NCBI GenBank assembly: GCA_031264545.1
Contig: JAISDV010000151.1
Span: forward strand, 1-40,509
From: Oscillospiraceae bacterium
GTDB taxonomy: Bacteria > Bacillota > Clostridia > Oscillospirales > Oscillospiraceae
DNA: 40,509 bases
Direction: 5' to 3'
The notes under the pieces were generated by a model, which saw only the letters and a list, made by a program, of their open reading frames with translations, had not been told where the DNA came from and ran no database searches. A program made the translations under genes and the position numbers. Below, piece after piece: positions 16,789-24,173 of the stretch; position 1 is the first letter of the stretch; each line of letters starts with the position of its first letter.

Positions 16789-17307
16789 TTGAAAGAAAGC
16801 ACCACACGTATTCTCACCCGGGCTGCGATGACCGCCGCGCTTGAGATTATGCTCAACCGCTTTGCGTCCATCAACACCTTAGGCCTGAAAATCGGCTTCA
16901 GCTTTGTGCCGATTGCCCTGTGCGCCATGCTCAGCGGCCCCTGGGTCGCCGGCGCCTGCTACGCCCTTGCTGATTTTTTGGGCGCGCATTTGTTCCCGCT
17001 CGGTCCGTATTCCCCCGGCTTTACGGTGATGGCCTTTGCCATGGGCGCGGTCTACGGCCTCTTTTTGTATAAGAAAGAAAGCCTGCGCCTTTTCCCCGAT
17101 ATACTGGCGCCGACCCTGATTAACTGCCTGATCATCGGCCTGTGCGTCAACACGCTCTGGGTATCCGTCCTCTACGGCAGCAGAACCTACTGGGGTTGGT
17201 TTGTCTACAGGCTTGCCCAGTATGCCGTGCTGATTCCGGTGCATCTGAGCCTGCTTCCGCTCCTCGGAAGACTGAGCCATATTCTGAAAAAGAGAGGTGC
17301 CGCATGA
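16789..17307 (+). CDS. folT: Folate ECF transporter substrate-binding subunit FolT
   Basis: FolT is the membrane S-component that binds folate and docks on the shared ECF energising module (EcfA/A'/T, not in this window). It has about 172 residues and five to six hydrophobic helices. It starts with TRAAMTAALEIMLNRF and includes LKIGFSFVPIALCAMLSGP, matching the conserved S-component pattern for folate. TTG 16789 is preferred because GAAAGGAAG lies 8 nt upstream; an in-frame ATG at 16765 has no ribosome site and directly follows the riboswitch hairpin. The preceding THF riboswitch independently supports folate as substrate. It overlaps ruvX by 4 nt. Confidence 0.92.
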   Translation: MKESTTRILTRAAMTAALEIMLNRFASINTLGLKIGFSFVPIALCAMLSGPWVAGACYALADFLGAHLFPLGPYSPGFTVMAFAMGAVYGLFLYKKESLRLFPDILAPTLINCLIIGLCVNTLWVSVLYGSRTYWGWFVYRLAQYAVLIPVHLSLLPLLGRLSHILKKRGAA

Positions 17308-17714
17308 GAATCATGGCCGTCGACTACGGCGACGCCCGCATCGGGCTCGCGGTTTCGGACGAAACGGCGACACTCTGCGGCGAGGCCTGGACGCTTCCCG
17401 AACGGAGCATGGCGCGCGCAGCCGATAAGATCGTCAGGGAAGCGGCCGAACGCGGCGTTTCTCTCTTCGTGCTCGGCTATCCGAAAAACATGGACGGCAC
17501 GCTCGGCCCCCGGGCTGAAAAGAGCGCGGAATTCAAGGCCCTGCTCGAAGCCCGCTCAGACATCCCCGTCAGGCTTTGGGACGAGCGGCGCACGACCGTG
17601 GCCGCGCATGAGATCCTCCGCTTAAACGGCAGAAAGATGAAAAGCCACCGGGCGCGCGTCGACGCCGTTGCCGCCTCGCTGATTCTCGAAGGCTATCTCG
17701 GAACGTTGAAATAA
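17304..17714 (+). CDS. ruvX: Putative pre-16S rRNA nuclease / Holliday junction resolvase-like protein (YqgF/RuvX)
   Basis: The family has an RNase H fold and is implicated in 16S rRNA 5'-end maturation. The protein is 136 residues. MRIMAVDYGDARIGLAVSD has the first catalytic aspartate, VLGYPKNMDGTLG the second conserved loop, LWDERRTTVAA the glutamate, and SHRARVDAVAASLIL the last aspartate. The ATG at 17304 overlaps the folT stop in ATGA and has AGAGAGGTG upstream, so it is translationally coupled to folT and would come under the riboswitch if that acts on transcription. Confidence 0.94.
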   Translation: MRIMAVDYGDARIGLAVSDETATLCGEAWTLPERSMARAADKIVREAAERGVSLFVLGYPKNMDGTLGPRAEKSAEFKALLEARSDIPVRLWDERRTTVAAHEILRLNGRKMKSHRARVDAVAASLILEGYLGTLK

Positions 17715-17831
17715 CACGGAAACATTTTGCCGCGCTTTCGCGTCTGAGACTCAGAGCCTGAATTTTCAGACAACGAAACGCCCGCGCGGCCCTTGGCGTC
17801 TGTGCGGGACTGTCAGAACGGAGGAGCGACA
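17715..17831 (+). repeat. Imperfect hairpin with degenerate dispersed-repeat sequence; RBS of next gene
   Basis: AGAGCCTGAATTTTCAGA (17753-17770) resembles the AGAACCTGAATTCACAG arm of the dispersed repeat. It is flanked by GCGCTTTCG and CGAAACGC, allowing a longer imperfect hairpin. TCTGAGACTCAGA is a small palindrome within it. It may terminate the folate transcript. GGAGGAG lies before the ATG at 17832. Confidence 0.35.
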
Positions 17832-18797
17832 ATGACAAAAAAGCACAAGCTGCTGTCTCTTGCACTGATCCTGGTTCTCACCCTTTCCCTTGCCGCCTGC
17901 GGAGCGGCGTCCGCAACGCCGGCGTCCGAAACGGAGCAGTACGCAGCAGCCCCTGACCTGACTGCGGCGGAAACGCCCGAGGAAGCCGGCGAGATCAGTT
18001 ACATGTCGACCGCATCCGCAGCAGAGCTTTCCGGCAGCCCGTCGACGGCTTTCACGCCGGAAAAAATCATTTACGCCGGCTATGCCGAAATCGAAACCCT
18101 CGATTTTGACAAATCTATGGCGGCGCTCACGGCGCTCATTGAAAGCTGCGGCGGCTTTATCCAGTCTTCCAGCGTAACGGGCGGGGACTATAATACGGTT
18201 TACAGAGGAAAGCCCGCCTACCGCCGCGCGGACTATACGATCCGCGTTCCCGTTGAAAGCTACGATTCCGTGCGGGGCAGTCTCTCGGCGCTTGGGCATG
18301 TCGTCAGCAGCAGCACAAACGCGGAAAATATCACGATGCAGTATACGGACACCGAGGCCCGCCTCGAGACCTATCGCACACAGGAGTCCCGTCTGCTCGA
18401 CCTCCTTGCCAAAGCGGACAGTGTGGCGGACATGATCATCATCGAAAACGCCATCTCCGAGGTGCGTTATCAGCTCGAGAGCCTGACCTCGCAGATTAAA
18501 AACTGGGATTCACAGATCAGCTATTCCACCCTTTCGCTTTACATCTCCGAGGTCTCGCTCTATTCTGAGGACAATTCTTCGTCCATCGGCTATGGCCAGC
18601 AGCTCGCCCAAACCTTCCGGTATTCCCTTTACAGCGTCGGAGGCTTCTTCAAGAGTTTTTTCAAATTCCTTGTCGGCGCTTTCCCAGTAATCGTCGTACT
18701 CGCGGTGATCGCCGTCCCCGTCGTCCTGGCCGTCCGGACGGCACGGAAAAAAGCCGAAAAGCGCAAGGGAAGCGGCGGGCCTGAGCAAACGCCCTGA
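17832..18797 (+). CDS. DUF4349 lipoprotein
   Basis: The 321-residue protein has a lipoprotein signal: MTKKHKLLSLALILVLTLSLAACG, with Cys23 in the lipobox LAAC. A Thr/Ser/Ala/Glu-rich linker (24-75) follows. The DUF4349 domain starts at IIYAGYAEIETLDFDKSM and includes CGGFIQSSSVTGG, IRVPVESYDSVRGSL and the coiled-coil-like TDTEARLETYRTQESRLLDL. A C-terminal transmembrane helix (about 285-310) precedes a basic tail, so the protein is held in the membrane at both ends. The family's role is unknown; envelope stress or sensing has been proposed for such architecture. GGAGGAG precedes the ATG. It stands alone and ends at a strong terminator. Confidence 0.88.
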   Translation: MTKKHKLLSLALILVLTLSLAACGAASATPASETEQYAAAPDLTAAETPEEAGEISYMSTASAAELSGSPSTAFTPEKIIYAGYAEIETLDFDKSMAALTALIESCGGFIQSSSVTGGDYNTVYRGKPAYRRADYTIRVPVESYDSVRGSLSALGHVVSSSTNAENITMQYTDTEARLETYRTQESRLLDLLAKADSVADMIIIENAISEVRYQLESLTSQIKNWDSQISYSTLSLYISEVSLYSEDNSSSIGYGQQLAQTFRYSLYSVGGFFKSFFKFLVGAFPVIVVLAVIAVPVVLAVRTARKKAEKRKGSGGPEQTP

Positions 18798-18833
18798 TCA
18801 CTTCCGCAGGAACGGCGAAATCGCGTAAAACGC

Positions 18834-18872
18834 CTCCGGGCGGACGGCCTTGGCCGTCCGCCCGGAGCTTTT
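18834..18872 (+). terminator. Strong intrinsic terminator between convergent genes
   Basis: CTCCGGGCGGACGGCC (18834-18849) pairs with GGCCGTCCGCCCGGAG (18852-18867) around TT, followed by CTTTT. It closes the DUF4349 gene and, read in reverse, may serve the purN-like gene. Confidence 0.85.
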
Positions 18873-18899
18873 GCCGGAGAACACGCCGGATTCCCTCCG

Positions 18900-19559
18900 C
18901 TATTTTGTCAGCGTTTCAATTCCGGCGCTCTGATCCCCGGCGATGTGTACGGCGCCGTTTGCGAAGCTCAGCCTGCCGGCACAGAACAGGGCGACGGCCC
19001 TCGGCAATATCAGGCTCTCCGCTTCCTCGAGGATGCGCAGCTGGAGCGAGGCAGGCGTATCATTCTCGCGCACGGCGACCGCCTTCTGAAGGATGATCGC
19101 CCGCGCGTTCGGGTCGTCCGCGACGAAATGCACTGTTGCGCCGGAAAGCTTCACGCCGGCCGCGAGCGCCGCCTCCTGTATCCCCTGGCCGGAAAGCCCG
19201 GCGTCCGTAAAAGCGGGTACCAGCGAGGAATACGTATCGATAATCCTGCCGCTGTAGTGCTTCAGTATGGGCTGCGTCAGCTCACAGTTAAAGCCCGCGA
19301 GCACAACCAGCTCGATGTCAAGGTCGCGGAGCTTATCGAGTATCGCAAAGCCGAAAACCGTCTGGCTCGGAAAAAGCGCCCTGTCGACCACATAGGCCGG
19401 TATGCCCGCTCTTTCGGCCCTTTTAAGGGCGTATGCGTCGGGATTCGAGGATATTACCGCCGACAGCCCGCAGTCGGGCATTTCCCCGAACATGCTCGCG
19501 TCGATGAGCGCCTGCAGATTCAAGCCTCCGCCGGACACCAAAACCGCGGTTCTGACCAT
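18900..19559 (-). CDS. PurN-like formyltransferase with altered catalytic triad
   Basis: The overall match is to phosphoribosylglycinamide formyltransferase (GAR transformylase, third step of purine synthesis): LVSGGGLNLQALIDA at the N-terminus, VVLAGFNCELT, SGATVHFVADD and the C-terminal ILPRAVALFCAGRLSF, with 219 residues. However, the residues aligned with the E. coli catalytic Asn106, His108 and Asp144 read Asp108 (IIDTYSSLVPAF), Tyr110 and Asn151 (HFVADDPNARA). I therefore doubt standard activity. It is not beside other pur genes; it follows the GT4-CsaB fusion by 66 nt on the same strand. GGAGTG precedes the ATG at 19559. Fold assignment is secure; function is open. Confidence 0.8.
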   Translation of the reverse strand: MVRTAVLVSGGGLNLQALIDASMFGEMPDCGLSAVISSNPDAYALKRAERAGIPAYVVDRALFPSQTVFGFAILDKLRDLDIELVVLAGFNCELTQPILKHYSGRIIDTYSSLVPAFTDAGLSGQGIQEAALAAGVKLSGATVHFVADDPNARAIILQKAVAVRENDTPASLQLRILEEAESLILPRAVALFCAGRLSFANGAVHIAGDQSAGIETLTK

Positions 19560-19625
19560 TTTCCCACTCCTTCTCAGTGCTGAATGTTTATAAGCTGTTG
19601 GATTTGTCTGAATACCGGCGCTTGC

Positions 19626-21848
19626 TCAATTGCCGAGCAGCTTTTCCGCCCAGCGCCTGTTGAGCGCCTCGGCGGCAATCAGCTTCTCGACCCGCCGCCT
19701 GCGCGCCGCCCCGTCGTCAGCCTGCCTGACGGCCGCGGCCATCTCGGAAATCAGTTCCCCGGCGGTCAGCGCCTCCAGCCCGATACAGCTTTCGCCGCCG
19801 AGACCGGCGAGGAAAGCCGTCACCTTGGGGTCGTAGGAAACCCCCACGATCGGTACGCCCTGCGACGCGGCGAAAATCAGCCCGTGCAGGCGCATGGATA
19901 CGACGACTTTCATGCGGGCGAGCACGCCGAGCATAAGCGCGGAATCCATCGGCTCCGAGATCACGGCGGAGGCGTTCCGCATCAGCGCGCGGACGCCGTC
20001 CGTGGTATAGCCGTCCTCCTCGCGGTTTATCAGGATAAAGACGGGCTTCAAACCCAGCCTTTCAGCCGCGTAGTCCGCCGCCTGCGCAAAGGCGTCCGCC
20101 TTTTCCTCAAAGCCCGCCCAGCTTCTCACGGAGAAGCAGGCGCAGGCCTCGCCGGGCGCTATCCCGCAGGACAAAAGCTGCCCGAGGACCCTGTCCTCCG
20201 GTGCGGGCGGCAGAGAGAGCGCGGGGTCGGCGCTGACGATCAGCTCCGGGCCGCGCACGCCGAGGCGCTCGAGCTCAGACAGGCTGTGGCGCTCGCGCAG
20301 GGTGATGACATCCACATCCCGGCTCAGAATATGCCGGATGACGGACTCGTCGCGGCTGTCCGCGATCGGTCCGATGCCGCAGCCGTACATCATCACGGCG
20401 TTGCCCAGGCGCTTCGCCGTCGTGATCGTATAGAGATAATACCAGAGACTCCGCCGGCTCGTGACGTTTTGAATCAGGCTGCCGCCGCCGCTGAGGTAGA
20501 GCTTCGTTTTTTTCATTACGCGGCGGAAAGCAAGGTTGTTGAACATATGGATGGAGCCGACGCCGTATTGCAGGCGGGTCTCCCTGGGTCTGCGCGAAAG
20601 AGCAGTGATCGGCATGAAAGGGTCGATCAGGCGCATCGCGCCGACGATGGCCTCGAGTATCGCGTCGTCCCCGGCGTTGCCCATCCCGTAGGCCCCGCAG
20701 ATGACTACGCCGTTTCGTTCGCCGCGCTTTTTCAGTCTCTCGCGTTTGAGGATCTCGCCGTAGATCTCGAGCTGCCGGCGCGTCGTGGCCTCGACAGAAA
20801 ATTCGTTCCTTGCCTTTTCATAGACGGCGCTGCCCAGCCGCCGCCGGAGCTGCGCGCTGCTGCCGAGCTCGACGAGTCTGCCTGCCAGCGCACCGGCGTC
20901 TCCCGGCGGAAACAGAAAGCCCGTTTCCCCGTCGATGATCAGCTTCGGCACCCCGCCGACGCGCGTGCTGACCGTCGCAAGGCGCGATCTCGCGCCCTCG
21001 GCCAGCGCGAAGGGGAAGGTCTCCGAAAGCGAGGTCAGCGCGTTGATGTCAAGGGCCGCGAAAAAGCGGTTGATATCGCCGATCCAGCCGGCGAAGCAGA
21101 GCCTGTCCGCAACGCCCAGCTCACCGGCCAGCGCCCTGAGGCTTTCCAGCTCCGCGCCGTCTCCCGCGATGACGAGCCGGAGACGCGGGCAGCGCGCCAG
21201 CGCCAGCGCAAAGCCCCGGATAAGCGTCGCGAGGTCCTTGACCGGATCGAGCCGAGCCGCGATGCCGACGACGACGCTGTCCCCGTCCGCATCGAGTCCC
21301 AGCGCGCGCAGATAGGAAAGCCTGTCCGCGTTTTCAGGCTTAACGGTAAAATCCACGCCGTTATAGATCGAAAAAATCCGGTTTGGATCGTGCCCGCGCG
21401 CGATAAGCAGGTCCCTCATCGCGTCCGAAACGCCGATAAGATAGTCTGCCCGGCGCAGGGCGCGCGCGTTGAGCGTGCCGTAAACCAGCCCCGCCAGCGG
21501 CCGGCTGAGATAATCCAGTTTCGGGTCGCTGTGGACGGTGGCAAGCACGGGTACGCAGCAGACGCCGCGCAGCAGGCGCGCGATGAAATTGCCTTTCGCG
21601 CCGTGGGAGTGAACAAGGTCGTATCCGCCGTCCCGAATCATCCGCGCGAGCTTTCCGAGCGCGGGGAAAAATGCCCCGTCCAGGATTACGGTGGGGATGC
21701 CGAGCGCCTCGGCCTCAGCCGAGAACTCGCCCCGCGTGAAGCAGACGAGCTTCGCGTCGAGCTGTCCGCAGATGCCCGAAAGCAGATAATGGATGTGCGT
21801 TTTTGCGCCGCCCGTATCGCCGCCGCTTATCAGATGAATAACTTTCAC
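19626..21848 (-). CDS. csaB: Glycosyltransferase (GT4) fused to polysaccharide pyruvyl transferase CsaB
   Basis: This is a two-domain cytosolic enzyme of 740 residues. Residues 1-370 are a GT4 glycosyltransferase: VIHLISGGDTGGAKTHI at the start, IYNGVDF, VGIAARLDPVKDLATLIRGF, and the donor-binding SETFPFALAEG followed by GGVPKLIIDGETGFLF. From residue 379 the CsaB family begins (VVICGAYGMGNAGDDAILEA), continuing with YLSGGGSLIQNVTS, GCGIGPI and the C-terminal SMRLHGLIFAASQGVPIVGV. CsaB adds ketal pyruvate to secondary cell wall polymer, which SLH domains bind. The usual CsaB is about 360 residues and separate, so the fusion suggests sugar transfer and pyruvylation on the same glycan. Start is GTG 21848 with GGAGGTCCTGC upstream; a longer frame has no ribosome site. 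Confidence 0.92.
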   Translation of the reverse strand: MKVIHLISGGDTGGAKTHIHYLLSGICGQLDAKLVCFTRGEFSAEAEALGIPTVILDGAFFPALGKLARMIRDGGYDLVHSHGAKGNFIARLLRGVCCVPVLATVHSDPKLDYLSRPLAGLVYGTLNARALRRADYLIGVSDAMRDLLIARGHDPNRIFSIYNGVDFTVKPENADRLSYLRALGLDADGDSVVVGIAARLDPVKDLATLIRGFALALARCPRLRLVIAGDGAELESLRALAGELGVADRLCFAGWIGDINRFFAALDINALTSLSETFPFALAEGARSRLATVSTRVGGVPKLIIDGETGFLFPPGDAGALAGRLVELGSSAQLRRRLGSAVYEKARNEFSVEATTRRQLEIYGEILKRERLKKRGERNGVVICGAYGMGNAGDDAILEAIVGAMRLIDPFMPITALSRRPRETRLQYGVGSIHMFNNLAFRRVMKKTKLYLSGGGSLIQNVTSRRSLWYYLYTITTAKRLGNAVMMYGCGIGPIADSRDESVIRHILSRDVDVITLRERHSLSELERLGVRGPELIVSADPALSLPPAPEDRVLGQLLSCGIAPGEACACFSVRSWAGFEEKADAFAQAADYAAERLGLKPVFILINREEDGYTTDGVRALMRNASAVISEPMDSALMLGVLARMKVVVSMRLHGLIFAASQGVPIVGVSYDPKVTAFLAGLGGESCIGLEALTAGELISEMAAAVRQADDGAARRRRVEKLIAAEALNRRWAEKLLGN

Positions 21849-21970
21849 GCAGGACCTCCGTTCGCGTACAGCGCCCCGGCTGAGGCGAAATGCGCGCCGT
21901 CTCCGGGCGAAGCGCCGCGGGCCGCGCGCGTCGGCAGGTATCCGCAGCCGCAAGCAGGATTTTTGCGCAC

Positions 21971-21999
21971 TTGTTAAAACGCCGCGCATGTTATAGAAT
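21971..21999 (+). promoter_or_regulatory. Promoter of the phosphatase-GNAT gene
   Basis: TTGTTA (21971-21976), 17 nt, TAGAAT (21994-21999). Start near 22006, leader about 90 nt. Confidence 0.65.
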
Positions 22000-22052
22000 G
22001 TACAGGGTCTTTTTTCGCGTCCTGCCGGAACGCGGCAATGCTGTTAACTGTA

Positions 22053-22081
22053 TTTATATCATACCCGTTCATGGCGGTCAA
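22053..22081 (-). promoter_or_regulatory. Promoter of the GT4-csaB gene, overlapping the divergent transcript
   Basis: On the minus strand TTGACC (22076-22081), 17 nt, TATAAA (22053-22058). Start near 22046, leaving a leader of about 200 nt before GTG 21848. The -35 lies only 15 nt before the ATG of the plus-strand gene, so the 5' ends of the two divergent RNAs would overlap by about 40 nt. Confidence 0.65.
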
Positions 22082-22096
22082 CCTGTGGAGGGCAAT

Positions 22097-23242
22097 ATGA
22101 CGAAGATCTACCTGATACGGCACGCGGAAGCGGAGGGCAACCTCTATCGCCGCGTACACGGGCATTACGACGGCGACATTACACCGAGGGGCTGCAAGCA
22201 GATCGCGCTGCTTTCGGAGCGCTTTCGCGGCGTCCGGGTCGACGCGGTTTACGCCAGTGACCTCCGGCGTACTCAGAAAACGGCGGGCGCGCTGCTGAGG
22301 GACCGCCCGCTTTCCCTCAACATTGAGCCGAGACTCAAGGAAATCGGCATGGGTATCTGGGAGGACAGTCCCTGGGGCAACGTCGGCTATGACCAGCCGG
22401 AACAGCTGCGGTATTTCTCAAACGACCCGGATAAATGGTCGGTCGCGGGCTGCGAGCCTTTTCCGCAGCTGCGCGCGCGCATGACCGGCGTGCTCGCCGA
22501 GCTGGCGGAAAGACACGAGGGCCAGACCCTTGCCTGCTTCAGCCACGGCATGGCGATCCGCGCCCTCGTCAGCGGGCTGAGGGACATTCCCTCCGACCGG
22601 ATTTATGAAACGCCCCACGGCGACAACACCTGTGTGGCCGCGATCACTTATTCGGGCGGCCGCGCCGACATCGCATACTTCAACGACAACCGCCACCTGC
22701 CCCCGGCGGTGAGCACCTTCGCCGGGCAGAGCTGGTGGCGGGAGAGGCGGATGACGTTCGACGCGTCCAATCTGCGTATAATACCGATGGACATTTCCGA
22801 GGAAGCCCGGCTTTACGCGGATTGCTACAGGGACAGCTGGCGCACGGCGCACGGTTCGCTGAAGGGTTTTTCGGAGGAACCGTATCTCCGGCAGGCGGAA
22901 AAGGCCGTCAAAAAAAGCCCGCTGTCCCTGATGAAGGCGCTCTCCGGCGACGATTTTGCCGGGATCATTGAGCTGGACACCGAGCGGGGCGCTGAGCTGG
23001 ACGCGGTCTGGATCAGCTTCCTGTACCTGACGCCGGGCCTGCGCGGAAATAAGCTGGGCGTCCAGCTCGTCGGGCACGCCGTTTCCGTCTGCCGAAAGCT
23101 CGGCAGAAACGCCCTGCGCCTCCACGTCGCGGAGGAGAACAAAAGCGCGCTCGCCTTCTACCGGAAACTCGGCTTTACCGCAGTCGGCACTGAAAACGGC
23201 ATCGTCTGCCCGCTTCTCCTGCTTGAAATGAAGCTTTCATAA
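22097..23242 (+). CDS. Histidine phosphatase (phosphoglycerate-mutase family) fused to GNAT acetyltransferase
   Basis: This is a 381-residue fusion. Residues 1-200 are a histidine phosphatase: MTKIYLIRHAEAEGN with nucleophile His9, YASDLRRTQKTAGALL, the acid/base segment EIGMGIWEDSPWG, and the second histidine His150 in ACFSHGMAIRAL. Residues 220-381 are a GNAT N-acetyltransferase: IIELDTERGAELDAVWISFLY, the acetyl-CoA loop PGLRGNKLGVQLV, and the C-terminal ENKSALAFYRKLGF. The substrates are unknown; fusion suggests dephosphorylation and acetylation of one metabolite or a sensing role. GGAGGGCAAT precedes ATG 22097; the frame is open upstream but that part overlaps the divergent leader. Confidence 0.9.
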   Translation: MTKIYLIRHAEAEGNLYRRVHGHYDGDITPRGCKQIALLSERFRGVRVDAVYASDLRRTQKTAGALLRDRPLSLNIEPRLKEIGMGIWEDSPWGNVGYDQPEQLRYFSNDPDKWSVAGCEPFPQLRARMTGVLAELAERHEGQTLACFSHGMAIRALVSGLRDIPSDRIYETPHGDNTCVAAITYSGGRADIAYFNDNRHLPPAVSTFAGQSWWRERRMTFDASNLRIIPMDISEEARLYADCYRDSWRTAHGSLKGFSEEPYLRQAEKAVKKSPLSLMKALSGDDFAGIIELDTERGAELDAVWISFLYLTPGLRGNKLGVQLVGHAVSVCRKLGRNALRLHVAEENKSALAFYRKLGFTAVGTENGIVCPLLLLEMKLS

Positions 23243-23255
23243 AAACGCTGTTTTT

Positions 23256-23296
23256 ACGCGCCTGTGCGTGCATAGTGCGCACAGGCGCGTGGATTT
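23256..23296 (+). terminator. Terminator between two convergent GNAT-containing genes
   Basis: ACGCGCCTGTGCG (23256-23268) pairs with CGCACAGGCGCGT (23278-23290), 9-nt loop, followed by GGATTTT on the plus strand. The pairing is strong but the T-run is short. Confidence 0.7.
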
Positions 23297-23318
23297 TATG
23301 CCGCGGCGCGGAACGCGC

Positions 23319-23876
23319 TCAGCCCGCGCCCGGGGGACAGCCGCCCCGCAGGGCCCGGACCATGTCGCAGTCGCAGCCGCCGGCAAGGTCCCCGCTTATG
23401 CGGTGCTCCAGGAGGACGACGTTCCGCCACAGGCCGAAGCGGTCCTTTGCCAGCCGCTCCCTGTAACCCACGGTGCGGAAGCCGTGTTTTTCATGCAGGT
23501 GGAGCGCGGCCTTGTTGCTTTCAAAAACTGCGGACTGGACCGACCAGAAGCCCGCATCCTCTGAGGCCTTCAGCAGCGCTGTGACCAGCAGTCCGCCGAC
23601 GCCTCTGCCGCAGTGGCTGAGATCGACGTAGACCTCGAGCTCCGCGACGCCGCTGAGCCATTCGTCGGTTGAAACGGCGGAGAGCGCCGCCCAGCCGACG
23701 ACCTCGCCCTCGGTCTCGGCAATGAAGCGGCACACCGCGATGTGCCCCGCGTCCCAGTCCTCATACGAGGGACAGGAAATGCTGAAGCCGGCGTTATTCG
23801 TCTGTAGGCCCTGATAGTAGATCTCAACGACTGCGCCCCAGTCGGCTTTCTCCATCGGGCGTATGCGGTATGCCAT
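23319..23876 (-). CDS. GNAT N-acetyltransferase, phosphinothricin acetyltransferase-like
   Basis: The 185-residue protein starts MAYRIRPMEKADWGAVVEIY. The segment IYYQGLQTNNAGFSISCPSYEDWD is the pattern of the phosphinothricin/methionine-sulfoximine acetyltransferase subgroup, which acetylates small amines or amino-acid analogues. The acetyl-CoA loop is CGRGVGGLLV, followed by NKAALHLHEKHGFRTVGYRE. Most genomic members have unknown natural substrates. The ATG at 23876 follows GGGGGAGG; an earlier in-frame start at 23909 has none. An extended -10 (TGCTATAAT) is upstream. The Cys-rich C-terminal tail (GGCDCDMVRALRGGC) is unusual. Confidence 0.88.
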   Translation of the reverse strand: MAYRIRPMEKADWGAVVEIYYQGLQTNNAGFSISCPSYEDWDAGHIAVCRFIAETEGEVVGWAALSAVSTDEWLSGVAELEVYVDLSHCGRGVGGLLVTALLKASEDAGFWSVQSAVFESNKAALHLHEKHGFRTVGYRERLAKDRFGLWRNVVLLEHRISGDLAGGCDCDMVRALRGGCPPGAG

Positions 23877-24115
23877 GGCGCCTCCCCCTTTATGATCAAT
23901 ATATCCCAATATGAATTATAGCAGAAAAGTGCGGAAAAGCTATTGCTCGGCGTCGGCAGTAACAGAAAAAATTTTGTTTGCGAATCCAAGGACAGCCTGC
24001 CCCTGACGCTATGGGTGCGCCTGAAGACCCACAGGCCTCACCGGCCGCGCGCGCTTTTTCAAAGGGACGGGATTTTGAAGCGGAATGGAACGGGCGCGCC
24101 CGCTGTAAACAAAAA
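23877..24115 (-). promoter_or_regulatory. Promoter of the GNAT gene; rest of gap empty
   Basis: On the minus strand an extended -10 TGCTATAAT lies at 23915-23923, with no good -35, and a TSS near 23908. The remaining 200 nt up to the rbr terminator hold a small hairpin GCCTG/CAGGC and no supportable gene. Confidence 0.5.
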
Positions 24116-24137
24116 AGGCGGATCGTGCGACCCGCCT
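24106..24137 (-). terminator. Terminator of the perR-rbr transcript
   Basis: On the minus strand AGGCGGGTCG pairs with CGATCCGCCT (one mismatch) and is followed by TTTTTGTTTAC, a standard intrinsic terminator 37 nt after the rbr stop. Confidence 0.82.
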
Positions 24138-24173
24138 CCTGTCTTCCGCCCGGGTGTGCCCGGACTGTCGTTT

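Noticed and set aside
19584..21977. Open plus-strand frame of 797 codons
   Set aside because: It is antisense to the GT4-csaB fusion; its composition (Arg, Ala, Asp, Gln) is that of a GC-rich shadow frame, with no ribosome site or domain.
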